This document shows positions 25,415 to 34,414 of a stretch of DNA of 64,000 bases, in pieces. Position 1 is the stretch's first letter. Each line of letters opens with the position of its first letter. Source of the stretch: Negadavirga shengliensis (GTDB lineage: Bacteria; Bacteroidota; Bacteroidia; Cytophagales; Cyclobacteriaceae). The translations under genes and the position numbers were made by a program. Below the pieces are notes generated by a model. It worked only from the letters and a program-made list of their open reading frames with translations. It did not search any database and was not told the origin of the DNA. The stretch is taken from assembly GCF_042652345.1 (NCBI RefSeq), contig NZ_JBHSJJ010000001.1, positions 496,001 to 560,000 of the forward strand, written 5' to 3'.

Positions 25415-27508
25415 TTGACAGGATTTTTTGACACAAGAATAGAATACCTCAAAGGCGTAGGGCCACAAAAAGCCGCCCTGCTGAACAAAGAGCTCCAAAT
25501 ATTCACTTTTGGCGAGCTTTTGCAGCATTATCCTTTTCGGTACGAGGACAGAACGAAGTTTTATAAAATCCGCGAGCTGCATGATGGTCTACAGCAAGTG
25601 CAGGTGATCGGCACAATCACCTCCGTCCAAACGGCAGGCGAGGGACGCAGCAAACGTTTGGTTGCCCAATTTTCGGATGATTCCGGCAGCATGGAACTCA
25701 CTTGGTTCAAGGGAATCCAATGGGTGGCCAAAAAACTCATTAAAGGTATTCCTCTTGTGGCTTTTGGCAAGCCCCAGCTCTATGGAAGGAAATTCAGCAT
25801 GGCCCATCCCGAATTGGAGCCGCTAACCACCAACCAGCAATCGAAGATCTACCTTCAGCCGGTATATCCCACGACTGAAAAACTTAGGGCCAGATTTTTG
25901 GACAGCAAAGGCATCTCAAAGATCATAGCCCTTTTGGTCAGAGAATCGCTGCCACATGTCCATGAGACCCTCCCACAGGCCTTGATACAACAATACCGGT
26001 TGATTTCCAAAAAAGAGGCACTTTCACAAATCCATTTTCCCAAAAATGCCGACGGGCTCAAAAAAGCCATCTTCAGGCTGAAATTCGAAGAGTTTTTTTA
26101 TTTGCAACTGAGACTTTTGAAATTAAAGCTTACCCGCACGGAAAAATACCGGGGCAAAATATTGAACCAGGCGGCTCTGCTCACCCGGTTTTACAAAGAA
26201 CACCTGCCATTTGACCTTACCGAAGCCCAAAAGAAAGTCATCAAAGAAGTTTATGCGGATCTTAAATCCGGCAAGCAGATGAACCGGCTCATCCAGGGAG
26301 ACGTGGGCTCGGGAAAGACCATTGTGGCATTCATCTGTATATTGGTAGCCATCGGGTCCGGGACGCAGACTTGTCTCATGGCCCCTACCGAAATTTTGGC
26401 CACTCAGCACTACGAGGGCCTCAAGGAGTATGCTGACAAAATGGGGCTGACCAGCGCCTTGCTGACCGGATCAAGCAAAAAGAAGGAAAGGGATGCTATC
26501 CACCGTGCTCTTGTCAGCGGAGAACTGGATTTGCTGATCGGCACACACGCCCTATTGGAAAACGTCGTCCAATTCAAGCACCTGGGGCTGGCGATCATCG
26601 ACGAGCAGCATCGTTTTGGGGTGGCGCAGCGGGCCAAACTGTGGGCCAAAAATACGGATTATTATCCCCATGTGCTGGTAATGACAGCTACTCCCATACC
26701 AAGAACATTGGCGATGACCCTTTATGGGGACCTGGACATCTCCGTCATCGATGAACTTCCGGCCGGAAGAAAAGCCATTCAAACCGTCCACAGATATGAT
26801 AAAGACAGATTAAAGGTTTTCGGTTTTCTGAGAAAGGAAATTCTCACGGGAAGGCAGGTTTATATCGTCTACCCACTCATCGACGAATCCGAAAAACTTG
26901 ATCTCAAAAGCCTGATGGATGGCTATGAAAGCATTTGCAGAGCGTTTCCCGAATTCCCTATCAGCATCCTCCATGGCAACATGAAAGCTGCTGACAAGGA
27001 TTTTGAAATGAACCGTTTTGTTAAGGGTGAAACAAAAATCCTTGTGGCCACCACGGTCATTGAAGTAGGCGTGAACGTCCCTAACGCCACCGTGATGGTC
27101 ATAGAAAACGCGGAAAGGTTCGGGCTTTCCCAGCTGCACCAGTTGCGGGGCCGGGTAGGTAGAGGGGCTGAGCAATCTTACTGTATTTTAATGACCAAAT
27201 ATGAACTCAGCAAGGACAGCAGGGTGAGGCTGGAAACCATGGTCAGGACCAACAACGGTTTCGACATTGCGGATGTGGATTTGAAATTGCGGGGCCCCGG
27301 GGACCTGGCCGGCACCCAGCAGTCAGGCATCACTGACCTGAAAATCGGGGACCTGGGTAAAGACGGCCAAATCCTCACACAGGCCAGGAATGCGGCGCGG
27401 CTGTTATTGGAATCGGATCCACACCTGAATCAGCCCGAAAACGCCGTGGTGTTGCAGCAGATCAATCGCCAAAACAAAAACACCCTGAATTGGAGCCGCA
27501 TATCCTAA
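25415..27508 (+). CDS. recG: ATP-dependent DNA helicase RecG
   Basis: RecG remodels stalled replication forks and branch-migrates Holliday junctions. The 697-residue protein has the N-terminal wedge/OB part ('YLKGVGPQKAALLNKEL', 'YPFRYEDRT'), Walker A 'GDVGSGKTIVAFIC' near residue 291, DExx box 'AIIDEQHRFGVAQR', 'TATPIPRTLAMTLYGDLD', 'ATTVIEVGVNVPNA' and the RecG-typical 'SQLHQLRGRVGRG'. No ATG lies near the N terminus. The TTG at 25415 matches where relatives begin; an ATT three codons upstream, 5 bp after AGGAGA, is another possible start. Both would be non-standard, suggesting weak translation. Confidence 0.95.
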   Translation: MTGFFDTRIEYLKGVGPQKAALLNKELQIFTFGELLQHYPFRYEDRTKFYKIRELHDGLQQVQVIGTITSVQTAGEGRSKRLVAQFSDDSGSMELTWFKGIQWVAKKLIKGIPLVAFGKPQLYGRKFSMAHPELEPLTTNQQSKIYLQPVYPTTEKLRARFLDSKGISKIIALLVRESLPHVHETLPQALIQQYRLISKKEALSQIHFPKNADGLKKAIFRLKFEEFFYLQLRLLKLKLTRTEKYRGKILNQAALLTRFYKEHLPFDLTEAQKKVIKEVYADLKSGKQMNRLIQGDVGSGKTIVAFICILVAIGSGTQTCLMAPTEILATQHYEGLKEYADKMGLTSALLTGSSKKKERDAIHRALVSGELDLLIGTHALLENVVQFKHLGLAIIDEQHRFGVAQRAKLWAKNTDYYPHVLVMTATPIPRTLAMTLYGDLDISVIDELPAGRKAIQTVHRYDKDRLKVFGFLRKEILTGRQVYIVYPLIDESEKLDLKSLMDGYESICRAFPEFPISILHGNMKAADKDFEMNRFVKGETKILVATTVIEVGVNVPNATVMVIENAERFGLSQLHQLRGRVGRGAEQSYCILMTKYELSKDSRVRLETMVRTNNGFDIADVDLKLRGPGDLAGTQQSGITDLKIGDLGKDGQILTQARNAARLLLESDPHLNQPENAVVLQQINRQNKNTLNWSRIS

Positions 27509-27560
27509 TTCAGAAATTAAATTAAAAAAACAAAAAAGCAAATTTGGTCAGTCAAATATT

Positions 27561-27568
27561 TAAATTTG
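27561..27568 (+). promoter_or_regulatory. Possible -7 box for the OmpA-like lipoprotein gene
   Basis: TAAATTTG fits TAnnTTTG and lies 46 bp before the ATG. A TTTG at 27543-27546 is closer than the normal -33 spacing, so the match is partial. Confidence 0.35.
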
Positions 27569-27613
27569 GTATGGTTTTTTAGTTAGCCTAAACCCATAAA
27601 ACTACACCTGCCT

Positions 27614-28444
27614 ATGTACCGCGTAATTTTATTCCTCCTATTACTCACCGCCATCACCAGTTCATGCGTTTCAAAAAAGAAATTTACCGAAGCCAATATA
27701 AGGATCAGCCAACTGACACGTTCCTTAGGAGAGACCGAGGAAGAACTGGACAGAACCAAAAGTGATTTGGAGCAGACCAAAAAACAGTTGGCCCAAACCC
27801 AAAATGAACTGGCCAGGGAGAAAGAATTGAACAACAATCTCAACAATCGCCTGGCCCAGGCGCTGTCCACTTCTTCATCCGTTCAGCAGCAGCTTTCTGA
27901 AAAGGAAAGAAGATTGTTGGAACAACAGGAACGGCTGGACATGTTACAAAACCTTCTGGATGAACAAAGGGCCGTCATGAACCGGCTGAAGGAAACAGTA
28001 GACCGGGCATTGATTCAATACCGATCGGATGAACTGCAGGTCTACGAACAGGATGGCAAACTCTATGTATCCTTACAGGATAAGCTGCTGTTTCCCTCCG
28101 GCAGTGCCACCGTAAACCGGGACGGCCGGGAAGCATTGGGGAAGCTGGCGGAGGTTTTGAACGTTAATGCGGATATTCAAATCATGGTGGAGGGACACAC
28201 GGACAATGTACCGATAAGCGGCCGGTTTGAAGACAACTGGGCCCTCAGCACGGCCCGGGCCACTGCCATTGTGCGGATTCTCACGCAAAATTATAAGGTA
28301 GAACCTGAACGTGTCACTGCCTCCGGAAGGAGCTATTACGATCCAAAGGACAGCAATGACACCGCGGAAGGGCGTGCTAAAAACAGAAGAACGGAAATCA
28401 TCCTCACCCCGAACCTGGATGAGCTATTTAAATTGCTGAGATAG
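27614..28444 (+). CDS. OmpA-family peptidoglycan-binding lipoprotein
   Basis: A 276-residue outer-membrane or periplasmic lipoprotein. A lipobox 'ITSSC' follows a hydrophobic signal (residues 1-18). Next comes a long coiled coil (about residues 25-120, rich in Glu, Gln, Lys and Leu with repeats such as 'EEELDRTKSDLEQTKKQL'). The C-terminal OmpA domain has 'LLFPSGSATVNRDGREAL', 'VEGHTDNVPISG' and 'GRAKNRRTEIIL', with the Asp and Arg that grip meso-diaminopimelate. The shape suggests a tether between outer membrane and cell wall. It is 3 bp before the pseudouridine synthase gene, so the two are probably cotranscribed. Confidence 0.92.
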   Translation: MYRVILFLLLLTAITSSCVSKKKFTEANIRISQLTRSLGETEEELDRTKSDLEQTKKQLAQTQNELAREKELNNNLNNRLAQALSTSSSVQQQLSEKERRLLEQQERLDMLQNLLDEQRAVMNRLKETVDRALIQYRSDELQVYEQDGKLYVSLQDKLLFPSGSATVNRDGREALGKLAEVLNVNADIQIMVEGHTDNVPISGRFEDNWALSTARATAIVRILTQNYKVEPERVTASGRSYYDPKDSNDTAEGRAKNRRTEIILTPNLDELFKLLR

Positions 28445-28446
28445 GC

Positions 28447-29106
28447 GTGCGCGTATCATTTAAGTATTTTGTTGTTTACAAGCCCTATGGGATTCTGAGT
28501 CAGTTCAGCGGTGAAGAAGAAACCCTTAAATCCCTTTGGGATTTCCCGGAAGACGTGTATCCGGTAGGCAGGCTGGACAAAGACAGTGAGGGTTTGTTAT
28601 TGATAACCAATGACAAGTCTTTGAATCACCGGCTTTTGGATCCCAAGTACCGTCACGAAAGGATATATTGGGTACAGGTGGAAGGGGAGGTGGATAAAAA
28701 GGCTCTGAATGCTTTGGAAAACGGAGTGAGCATCCGGGTAGGTGGAAAAGACCACCTGACCCAACCTGCTAAAGCCACCCGATTACCAGGCCCCTTGCCT
28801 GTCCCTGAAAGGTATCCTTCTATCAGGTTCAGGAAAAACATACCTGATTCCTGGTTGGCCCTTACATTAAGGGAAGGGAAAAACCGGCAGGTAAGAAAGA
28901 TGACAGCCAGCGTCGGTTTTCCCACGTTGAGGCTGATCCGCTGGGCCATTGAGGGGCTTAATATTTCAGGATTTGCCTCAGGGGAAGTGAGGGAATTCGA
29001 CAGGGAGACTCTGTACAGGCTGCTGAATATACGGGATGCCCCGGGTGCAGTGGACAGGCACGGTGGTACAAAAAAACCGGGAAAGAAAAATAAGAAAAGC
29101 GTCTGA
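28447..29106 (+). CDS. RluE-like rRNA pseudouridine synthase
   Basis: A 219-residue RsuA/RluB/E/F-family pseudouridine synthase lacking the N-terminal S4 domain, as in RluE, which modifies 23S rRNA. It opens with 'YFVVYKPYGILSQFSG', and the catalytic Asp is in 'YPVGRLDKDSEGLLLITND'. A second family block 'TLREGKNRQVRKMTASVGFPTLRLIR' is seen as 'LREGKNRQVRKMTASVG'. The last ~25 residues are a basic tail. The start is GTG at 28447, two bases after the OmpA-like stop codon, suggesting translational coupling. RluE rather than RluB is judged from the missing S4 domain. Confidence 0.9.
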   Translation: MRVSFKYFVVYKPYGILSQFSGEEETLKSLWDFPEDVYPVGRLDKDSEGLLLITNDKSLNHRLLDPKYRHERIYWVQVEGEVDKKALNALENGVSIRVGGKDHLTQPAKATRLPGPLPVPERYPSIRFRKNIPDSWLALTLREGKNRQVRKMTASVGFPTLRLIRWAIEGLNISGFASGEVREFDRETLYRLLNIRDAPGAVDRHGGTKKPGKKNKKSV

Positions 29107-29209
29107 ATTGTGATAAATGACTATTTATCCTAATTTAGGCTTCAATTATAAGAAGGCTTTACGTTAAGCTGGATATTGACATACTTCAAACAGAAATCGC
29201 ATCACAATC

Positions 29210-30181
29210 ATGCATCAGGAAAAAATACAGGCTGTAATAAAGGAAGTGAAGAAAGTAGTGGTCGGACAGGACAAAATGATCAACCGGCTTTTAATTGGGC
29301 TGTTTACCAATGGTCACATATTGCTGGAAGGGGTTCCGGGCCTGGCCAAAACCCTTACGGTGAACACGCTGTCCAAGGTACTGCACCTGGATTTTAAAAG
29401 AATACAGTTTACACCCGACTTATTGCCTTCGGATTTGGTGGGAACGATGATCTATAATCAGCTCAATGCCAACTTTGAAGTGAAAAAGGGACCTATTTTT
29501 TCCAACATCATTTTGGCCGATGAGGTAAACAGGTCGCCGGCCAAAGTACAGTCTGCACTGCTGGAAGCCATGCAGGAAAGGCAGGTAACCATTGGCGAAA
29601 CGACTTATCCTTTGGACCGCCCTTTTTTGGTCTTGGCTACGCAGAACCCTGTGGATCAGGAAGGAACATATCCTCTACCTGAAGCACAAGTGGACAGGTT
29701 TATGATGAAGGTCAATATTGACTACCCCACTAAAAAGGATGAACTTGAGGTGATGAGAAGGATGACCGATGCCCACTTTGCCTCCAATGTCAATGCCATA
29801 TTGGACAAGGAGGAGATCTTTGCCATCCGAAATGCGATCAACGAGGTACAGATTGCGGAAACACTGGAAAACTACATCATTGAGTTGGTGTTTTCAACCA
29901 GGTTTCCGGAAAATTATGGCATGCATGAAGAAGCCAAATACATCATGTTCGGAGCTTCCCCCAGGGCATCCATCAACCTCAACCTGGCATCTAAAGCAGT
30001 GGCTTATATGGAAGGCCGTGATTACGTGCTCCCGGAGGACGTCAAAGAGATTGCCGATGATGTGTTGAACCACCGGATTATCCTTAATTACGAAGCCGAG
30101 GCCGACAATGTCAACACCCGGGATCTGATAAAGAAAATTCTTGAAAAAATACCACTAAATAAAACGGTCAGTATGAAATGA
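29210..30181 (+). CDS. MoxR-family AAA+ ATPase
   Basis: A 323-residue MoxR ATPase, a chaperone-like family that usually works with VWA-domain or DUF58 proteins to activate enzymes or assemble complexes. Walker A is modified in the usual MoxR way ('LLEGVPGLAKTLTVNTL'); Walker B is 'ILADEVNRSPAKVQSALLEA', sensor 1 'VLATQNPVDQEGTYPLPEAQ', followed by 'VDRFMMKV' and the lid with 'GASPRASINLNLASKA'. No DUF58 or VWA gene follows; a LytS kinase comes next, 45 bp downstream. The partner must therefore be encoded elsewhere. Confidence 0.94.
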   Translation: MHQEKIQAVIKEVKKVVVGQDKMINRLLIGLFTNGHILLEGVPGLAKTLTVNTLSKVLHLDFKRIQFTPDLLPSDLVGTMIYNQLNANFEVKKGPIFSNIILADEVNRSPAKVQSALLEAMQERQVTIGETTYPLDRPFLVLATQNPVDQEGTYPLPEAQVDRFMMKVNIDYPTKKDELEVMRRMTDAHFASNVNAILDKEEIFAIRNAINEVQIAETLENYIIELVFSTRFPENYGMHEEAKYIMFGASPRASINLNLASKAVAYMEGRDYVLPEDVKEIADDVLNHRIILNYEAEADNVNTRDLIKKILEKIPLNKTVSMK

Positions 30182-30225
30182 CAAAAGATGGATAAATATC
30201 ACCTTTTACCATCCTGATCCAATAG

Positions 30226-31275
30226 ATGGATAAGAATAAATTATATTGGTTGCTCCAGATTTTCGGTTGGCTGAGCTTTGCCTTGGTCAACCTTTTCTTT
30301 GTGTCCTTGGCGAGGGGAATCACTCCCGTACAGATTGGCGCTTATTTTTCACTGGCCATATTTTATTTTCTTTCCACCCATTTTTTCAGATTTGTTATCA
30401 AAAACAAGTCATGGCTGGAATTCCCTATCGCCAAATTGGTAAGCCATGTGCTCATCGGTGTGTTGGTTTTAAGCCTGCTGAATACACTTGCCCAAATTAT
30501 CATCAACTGGGTTTTTGACACGCTTAATACCCGTGAGGATTTCCGCCCTCTGGTGCTCTTTGCAAACCTGTTTACCAGTTTCCTTTACTATTCCTTGTGG
30601 TCTTTGCTGTATTTTCTTTTTTACTTTTTGGACAATTATAATTCGACTTTGAAATACCAGGCACGGATCAATGAAATCAAGCTGATCCACTTGCGGAACC
30701 AACTCAATCCCCATTTTATATTCAATGCACTGAACAGCGTGAGGGCGTTGGTGGATGAAGACCCTTTGAAAGCCAAATCCGCCATTACGCAGCTTTCCAA
30801 CATTCTCAGGTATTCCCTGATCATGGACAAATACAAAACCATCCCCTTTGGGGAGGAACTGGATACCGTAAAGGACTACCTCAACCTGGAATCCATCCGG
30901 TTTGAAGAGCGGTTAAAAGTGTTATATGATATCGAACAACAAGCCTATCAGTACAAAATCCCGCCTATGATGCTACAAACCATTGTGGAAAACGGTATCA
31001 AACACGGCATATCCAACCTGATGAAGGGAGGAATAATAGAAATAAAATGCACCATTGGCTTGCTGGATGACCTGTACATTTGGGTCAAAAATAGCGGACA
31101 GCTAAAACAGGATGGCAATGCCAAAAGACGGCGAGAAGGCCACGGCATTTCCAATACCATACAACGGCTGAAATTGATTTATGGAAGCCGGGCCTCCTTC
31201 AAAATTTTCAATTATGGCCAAGATTTTGTCGTGACAGAAATAAAAATCCCAAAACAAAACATTAACTTAGATTAA
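30226..31275 (+). CDS. LytS-type sensor histidine kinase
   Basis: A 349-residue membrane histidine kinase of the His_kinase/LytS type. The N-terminal ~130 residues form about four membrane segments with almost no extracytoplasmic domain, so it may sense a membrane or intracellular cue. The phosphoacceptor region is 'LRNQLNPHFIFNALNSVRAL', followed by 'EELDTVKDYLNLESIRFEER' and the ATP-binding N box 'PPMMLQTIVENGIKHGI' with a C-terminal 'GHGISNTIQRLKLIYG'. The cognate LytTR response regulator starts 14 bp after the stop, giving a classic two-component pair. Confidence 0.94.
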   Translation: MDKNKLYWLLQIFGWLSFALVNLFFVSLARGITPVQIGAYFSLAIFYFLSTHFFRFVIKNKSWLEFPIAKLVSHVLIGVLVLSLLNTLAQIIINWVFDTLNTREDFRPLVLFANLFTSFLYYSLWSLLYFLFYFLDNYNSTLKYQARINEIKLIHLRNQLNPHFIFNALNSVRALVDEDPLKAKSAITQLSNILRYSLIMDKYKTIPFGEELDTVKDYLNLESIRFEERLKVLYDIEQQAYQYKIPPMMLQTIVENGIKHGISNLMKGGIIEIKCTIGLLDDLYIWVKNSGQLKQDGNAKRRREGHGISNTIQRLKLIYGSRASFKIFNYGQDFVVTEIKIPKQNINLD

Positions 31276-31288
31276 AAAATAAACGAAT

Positions 31289-32023
31289 ATGCGTGTATTA
31301 ATTGTAGATGATGAACGATTAGCCAGAAAGGAACTAACCAACCTCTTGTCCCAACATGATAATGTAGAGCTTCTGGGCGAAGCCGCAAATGTGGATGAAG
31401 CCAAAGAAAAAATCGAAGAACTACAGCCGGAAGTAATATTTCTGGATATACAAATGCCGGAAAAGACAGGCTTCGATCTGCTTGAAGAATTGGATCACGT
31501 GCCGCTGGTGGTCTTTATCACGGCTTATGACGAATTCGCCCTGCAAGCATTCCAAGTCAACGCTTTGGATTATTTGCTTAAGCCGATAGAGCCAGACAGG
31601 CTCACCGAAACTTTGAAAAAGCTTGAAAAAAAACTGGAAGAGCTCAAAAAGGAAGAGGACGAGGTAAAAGAGGCGCCAAAGGGTAAACTTACGCTTCACG
31701 ACCAGGTGTTCGTAAAAGACGGGGACAAATGCTGGTTCGTCAAACTGGCCAACGTCCGGCTTTTTGAATCCGACGGGAATTATATCAAAGTTTATTTTGA
31801 AAACAACAAACCTATGATCCATAAATCCCTCAATGCTTTGGATGAAAGGTTGGATGAAAAATCATTTTTCAGGGCAAGCCGAAAACACATCATTAATTTA
31901 AGTTGGGTGGAAACCATAGAGCCTTGGTTTAACGGCGGCCTGGTCGTTACCCTAAAGGGGGGCGACCGGATTGAAGTCAGCAGACGGCAAGCCGCAAGAT
32001 TTAAGGATTTAATGAGTTTATAA
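31289..32023 (+). CDS. LytTR-family response regulator, partner of the LytS kinase
   Basis: A 244-residue transcription regulator. The receiver domain (residues 1-~120) has 'VLIVDDERLARKEL', the phosphorylated Asp in 'VIFLDIQMPEKTGF', 'FITAYDEFALQAF' and the Lys in 'NALDYLLKPIEP'. A charged linker rich in Lys/Glu leads to the LytTR DNA-binding domain ('VRLFESDGNYIKVYFENNK', 'FFRASRKHIINLSWVE'). LytTR proteins bind direct repeats upstream of targets; none was identified here. It directly follows the kinase gene. Confidence 0.95.
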   Translation: MRVLIVDDERLARKELTNLLSQHDNVELLGEAANVDEAKEKIEELQPEVIFLDIQMPEKTGFDLLEELDHVPLVVFITAYDEFALQAFQVNALDYLLKPIEPDRLTETLKKLEKKLEELKKEEDEVKEAPKGKLTLHDQVFVKDGDKCWFVKLANVRLFESDGNYIKVYFENNKPMIHKSLNALDERLDEKSFFRASRKHIINLSWVETIEPWFNGGLVVTLKGGDRIEVSRRQAARFKDLMSL

Positions 32024-32154
32024 TTTTTTTTTTGAAAACTATAGATTATATTCAATTTATCAACAGCTCAATCCATAAAATTGTATATTTAGTCGATCTA
32101 TCCAATTATAAACAGCTTTAGTTAAAAAACTTTTCAAATTAAAACCTAGTAAAT

Positions 32155-32910
32155 ATGAAAGAAGAAAGAATATTGATAGTTGAAGACGATGTAAACATTT
32201 CGGAAAACATTGAGGAAATTTTGCAGCTTCTGGGCTATATCAATATCGATATTGCCAATTCCGCCAACCAAGCCATCAAAGTGGTCAAAAAATACCGGCC
32301 GGATATGGTTTTTATGGACATCAAACTCAAAGGTGACAAGGATGGTATTGAACTGGGTGAAATTATCCAACAAATGGTAGATGCCCCGATCGTATATGTA
32401 ACTTCCTACAGTGATCCGGCCATCATCGAAAGGGCAAAAAGGACCCACCCTGCAGGTTTTATCGTAAAACCCTTCAACAGCAACGACATCCATGCCATGG
32501 TGGAAATCGTTCTTTACAATCAAAGAACGAGACCGATAATGTCGGAAGGCGGGGGCATGGCTATTGAAACCAGTCCCTATTTGGTTATAGATGCCGTATA
32601 CATCAAGGCAGATAACAGTTTTGAAAGGGTGGATTACAAGGATATTTACTATGTGGAAGCCAATGGGAATATGGTCACCATTTTTACCAAAAACAGGAAC
32701 TTTACCATCAGAAAATCCATGAAAGATATGGAAGAAAAATTACCTTCTAACTTATTTCTCCGTGTACAGAAATCATATATTGTGCAGTTAGCACAGATAG
32801 AAAATTTTAATACGAAGGAAATCAATCTGAAAACCGGTGATGTGGTACAGGTGGGCAGGCAGTATTATAACAGCTTCCTGGCCAAATTGAATACCATCAC
32901 AGAAAGCTAG
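32155..32910 (+). CDS. Second LytTR-family response regulator, without an adjacent kinase of its own
   Basis: A 251-residue response regulator of a different receiver type from its neighbour: 'ILIVEDDVNISENIEEIL', 'DMVFMDIKLKGDKDGIEL' and 'VTSYSDPAIIERAKRTHPAGFIVKPF' (shown as 'FIVKPF') resemble the CheY-like receivers often joined to PAS-type kinases. A C-terminal LytTR domain follows ('YYVEANGNMVTIFTKNRN', 'LFLRVQKSYIVQL'). The 131-bp gap upstream is A/T-rich and suggests its own promoter. It may take phosphate from the LytS kinase or from a distant one. Confidence 0.93.
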   Translation: MKEERILIVEDDVNISENIEEILQLLGYINIDIANSANQAIKVVKKYRPDMVFMDIKLKGDKDGIELGEIIQQMVDAPIVYVTSYSDPAIIERAKRTHPAGFIVKPFNSNDIHAMVEIVLYNQRTRPIMSEGGGMAIETSPYLVIDAVYIKADNSFERVDYKDIYYVEANGNMVTIFTKNRNFTIRKSMKDMEEKLPSNLFLRVQKSYIVQLAQIENFNTKEINLKTGDVVQVGRQYYNSFLAKLNTITES

Positions 32911-32918
32911 GCCGCACA

Positions 32919-34280
32919 CTATAAAAGACGATTTGCCAGGTTGGCTAATTCTGAGCGTTCACCCTTTTCCAGCTTGATATGTGCATATAAAGGGTGTTCT
33001 TTCACCCTATCAATCAGATAGGAAAGCCCATTACTCTGACTGTCCAAATAAGGAGTGTCTATTTGAAACACATCACCCGTAAAGATAATCTTCGTGTTCT
33101 CACCCGCACGGCTTATAATGGTTTTTACCTCGTGAGGAGTCAGGTTTTGGGCTTCGTCTACTATAAAGAATATGTTTGACAACGACCGTCCCCTGATATA
33201 AGCCAGAGGTTGGATCACAAGTTTTTCCTGATTCACCATCTCGGTGATTTTCTGATACTCCTTGTCGTGTTCTAAATACTGGTGCTGGATAAATTTGAGA
33301 TTATCCCACAACGGTTCCATATAGGGATTCAGCTTGGACTTTATATCCCCGGGGAGGTATCCGATATCCTTGTTGCTCAAAGGTACTATGGGCCTGGCAA
33401 GGTATATCTGCTTATAGTCTCTCCGCTGTTCCAAGGCACCGGCCAGCGCAAGTAAGGTTTTGCCTGTACCGGCCACACCCTGTATGGAAACAAGTTTGAT
33501 CTTAGGATTCAGAATGGCATGCAGTGCAAATGCCTGTTCGGCATTTTTGGGAGAAACACTGTAAGCCCTTGACTTTTCTATTTTCTGAAGGGTCTGATCC
33601 TCCACATTGAAAAACGCCAAAATAGAAATATTGGGGCTTGGCCCCCTCAATATAAAAAAAGTGTTGCTATCCGGGATCAGTTTTCTTTTGCCGCCAAATA
33701 TTTCCTTGGCGTCCATGATATGGTTTTCGTACAGACTACTGATCAAATCGGGGTCAATCCCCTCCACTATCTTCTTGCCCGTGTTTTCTATCTCGGAAAT
33801 ATTTTTGATCTTTCCTGTTTCGTAATCCTCCGCGTAGATGTCCAGGGATTTTGCTTTTAGCCTCAGGTTGATGTCTTTGCTGACAAGAATCACCTTTCTC
33901 CCGCTTTCCGTTTGCTTAAGGCTCAATGCAGCATTCAGGATCTTATGGTCATTCTTTTCCTCCCCAAATATATCATTTGCATTGAGTTTGTTGTCGGGAT
34001 TCATCAATACCCTGAAATTACCTTTGTTTTTTCCATTCAGAGGAGTCCAATCATGGATCATATAATCCTTGGAAAGTTTATCCAAAAGTCTGATAAATTC
34101 ACGGGCTTCAAAATTTTTGATGTCATTGCCCTTTTTAAACTGGTCCAGTTCCTCCAATACAGTGATAGGGATGACCACATCATGCTCTGCAAAATTCATG
34201 ATGGAATGGTGATCGTAAAGAATCACCGAAGTATCAAGTACAAAAATTTTACTGTTTCTTTTGGGGCTGGTTCTGGGCAT
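32919..34280 (-). CDS. PIN-PhoH fusion protein (YlaK/PhoH2 type)
   Basis: A 453-residue protein combining an N-terminal PIN RNase domain (residues ~10-150: 'IFVLDTSVILYDHHSIMNF', 'TVLEELDQFKKG', 'KVILVSKDINLRLKAKSL') with a C-terminal PhoH ATPase domain (Walker A 'GVAGTGKTLLALAGALEQ', Walker B 'FFIVDEAQNLTPHEVK', 'IIFTGDVFQIDTPYLDSQSN' starting near residue 400). PhoH2-type proteins couple ATP use to RNA unwinding and cleavage. It is convergent with the second LytTR gene, 8 bp apart. Full length and all PIN acidic residues appear intact. Confidence 0.93.
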   Translation of the reverse strand: MPRTSPKRNSKIFVLDTSVILYDHHSIMNFAEHDVVIPITVLEELDQFKKGNDIKNFEAREFIRLLDKLSKDYMIHDWTPLNGKNKGNFRVLMNPDNKLNANDIFGEEKNDHKILNAALSLKQTESGRKVILVSKDINLRLKAKSLDIYAEDYETGKIKNISEIENTGKKIVEGIDPDLISSLYENHIMDAKEIFGGKRKLIPDSNTFFILRGPSPNISILAFFNVEDQTLQKIEKSRAYSVSPKNAEQAFALHAILNPKIKLVSIQGVAGTGKTLLALAGALEQRRDYKQIYLARPIVPLSNKDIGYLPGDIKSKLNPYMEPLWDNLKFIQHQYLEHDKEYQKITEMVNQEKLVIQPLAYIRGRSLSNIFFIVDEAQNLTPHEVKTIISRAGENTKIIFTGDVFQIDTPYLDSQSNGLSYLIDRVKEHPLYAHIKLEKGERSELANLANRLL

Positions 34281-34414
34281 AAAATCAATGTTTATCGCAA
34301 TAGCTTAATTATAAAAATTTAAATTGATATTATAACGCAAATGGGAAAAATTAAACTACTGCATCATTCCTGTTCACCATTATACAACTGATTACCAGTA
34401 TAATAATTTCAACA

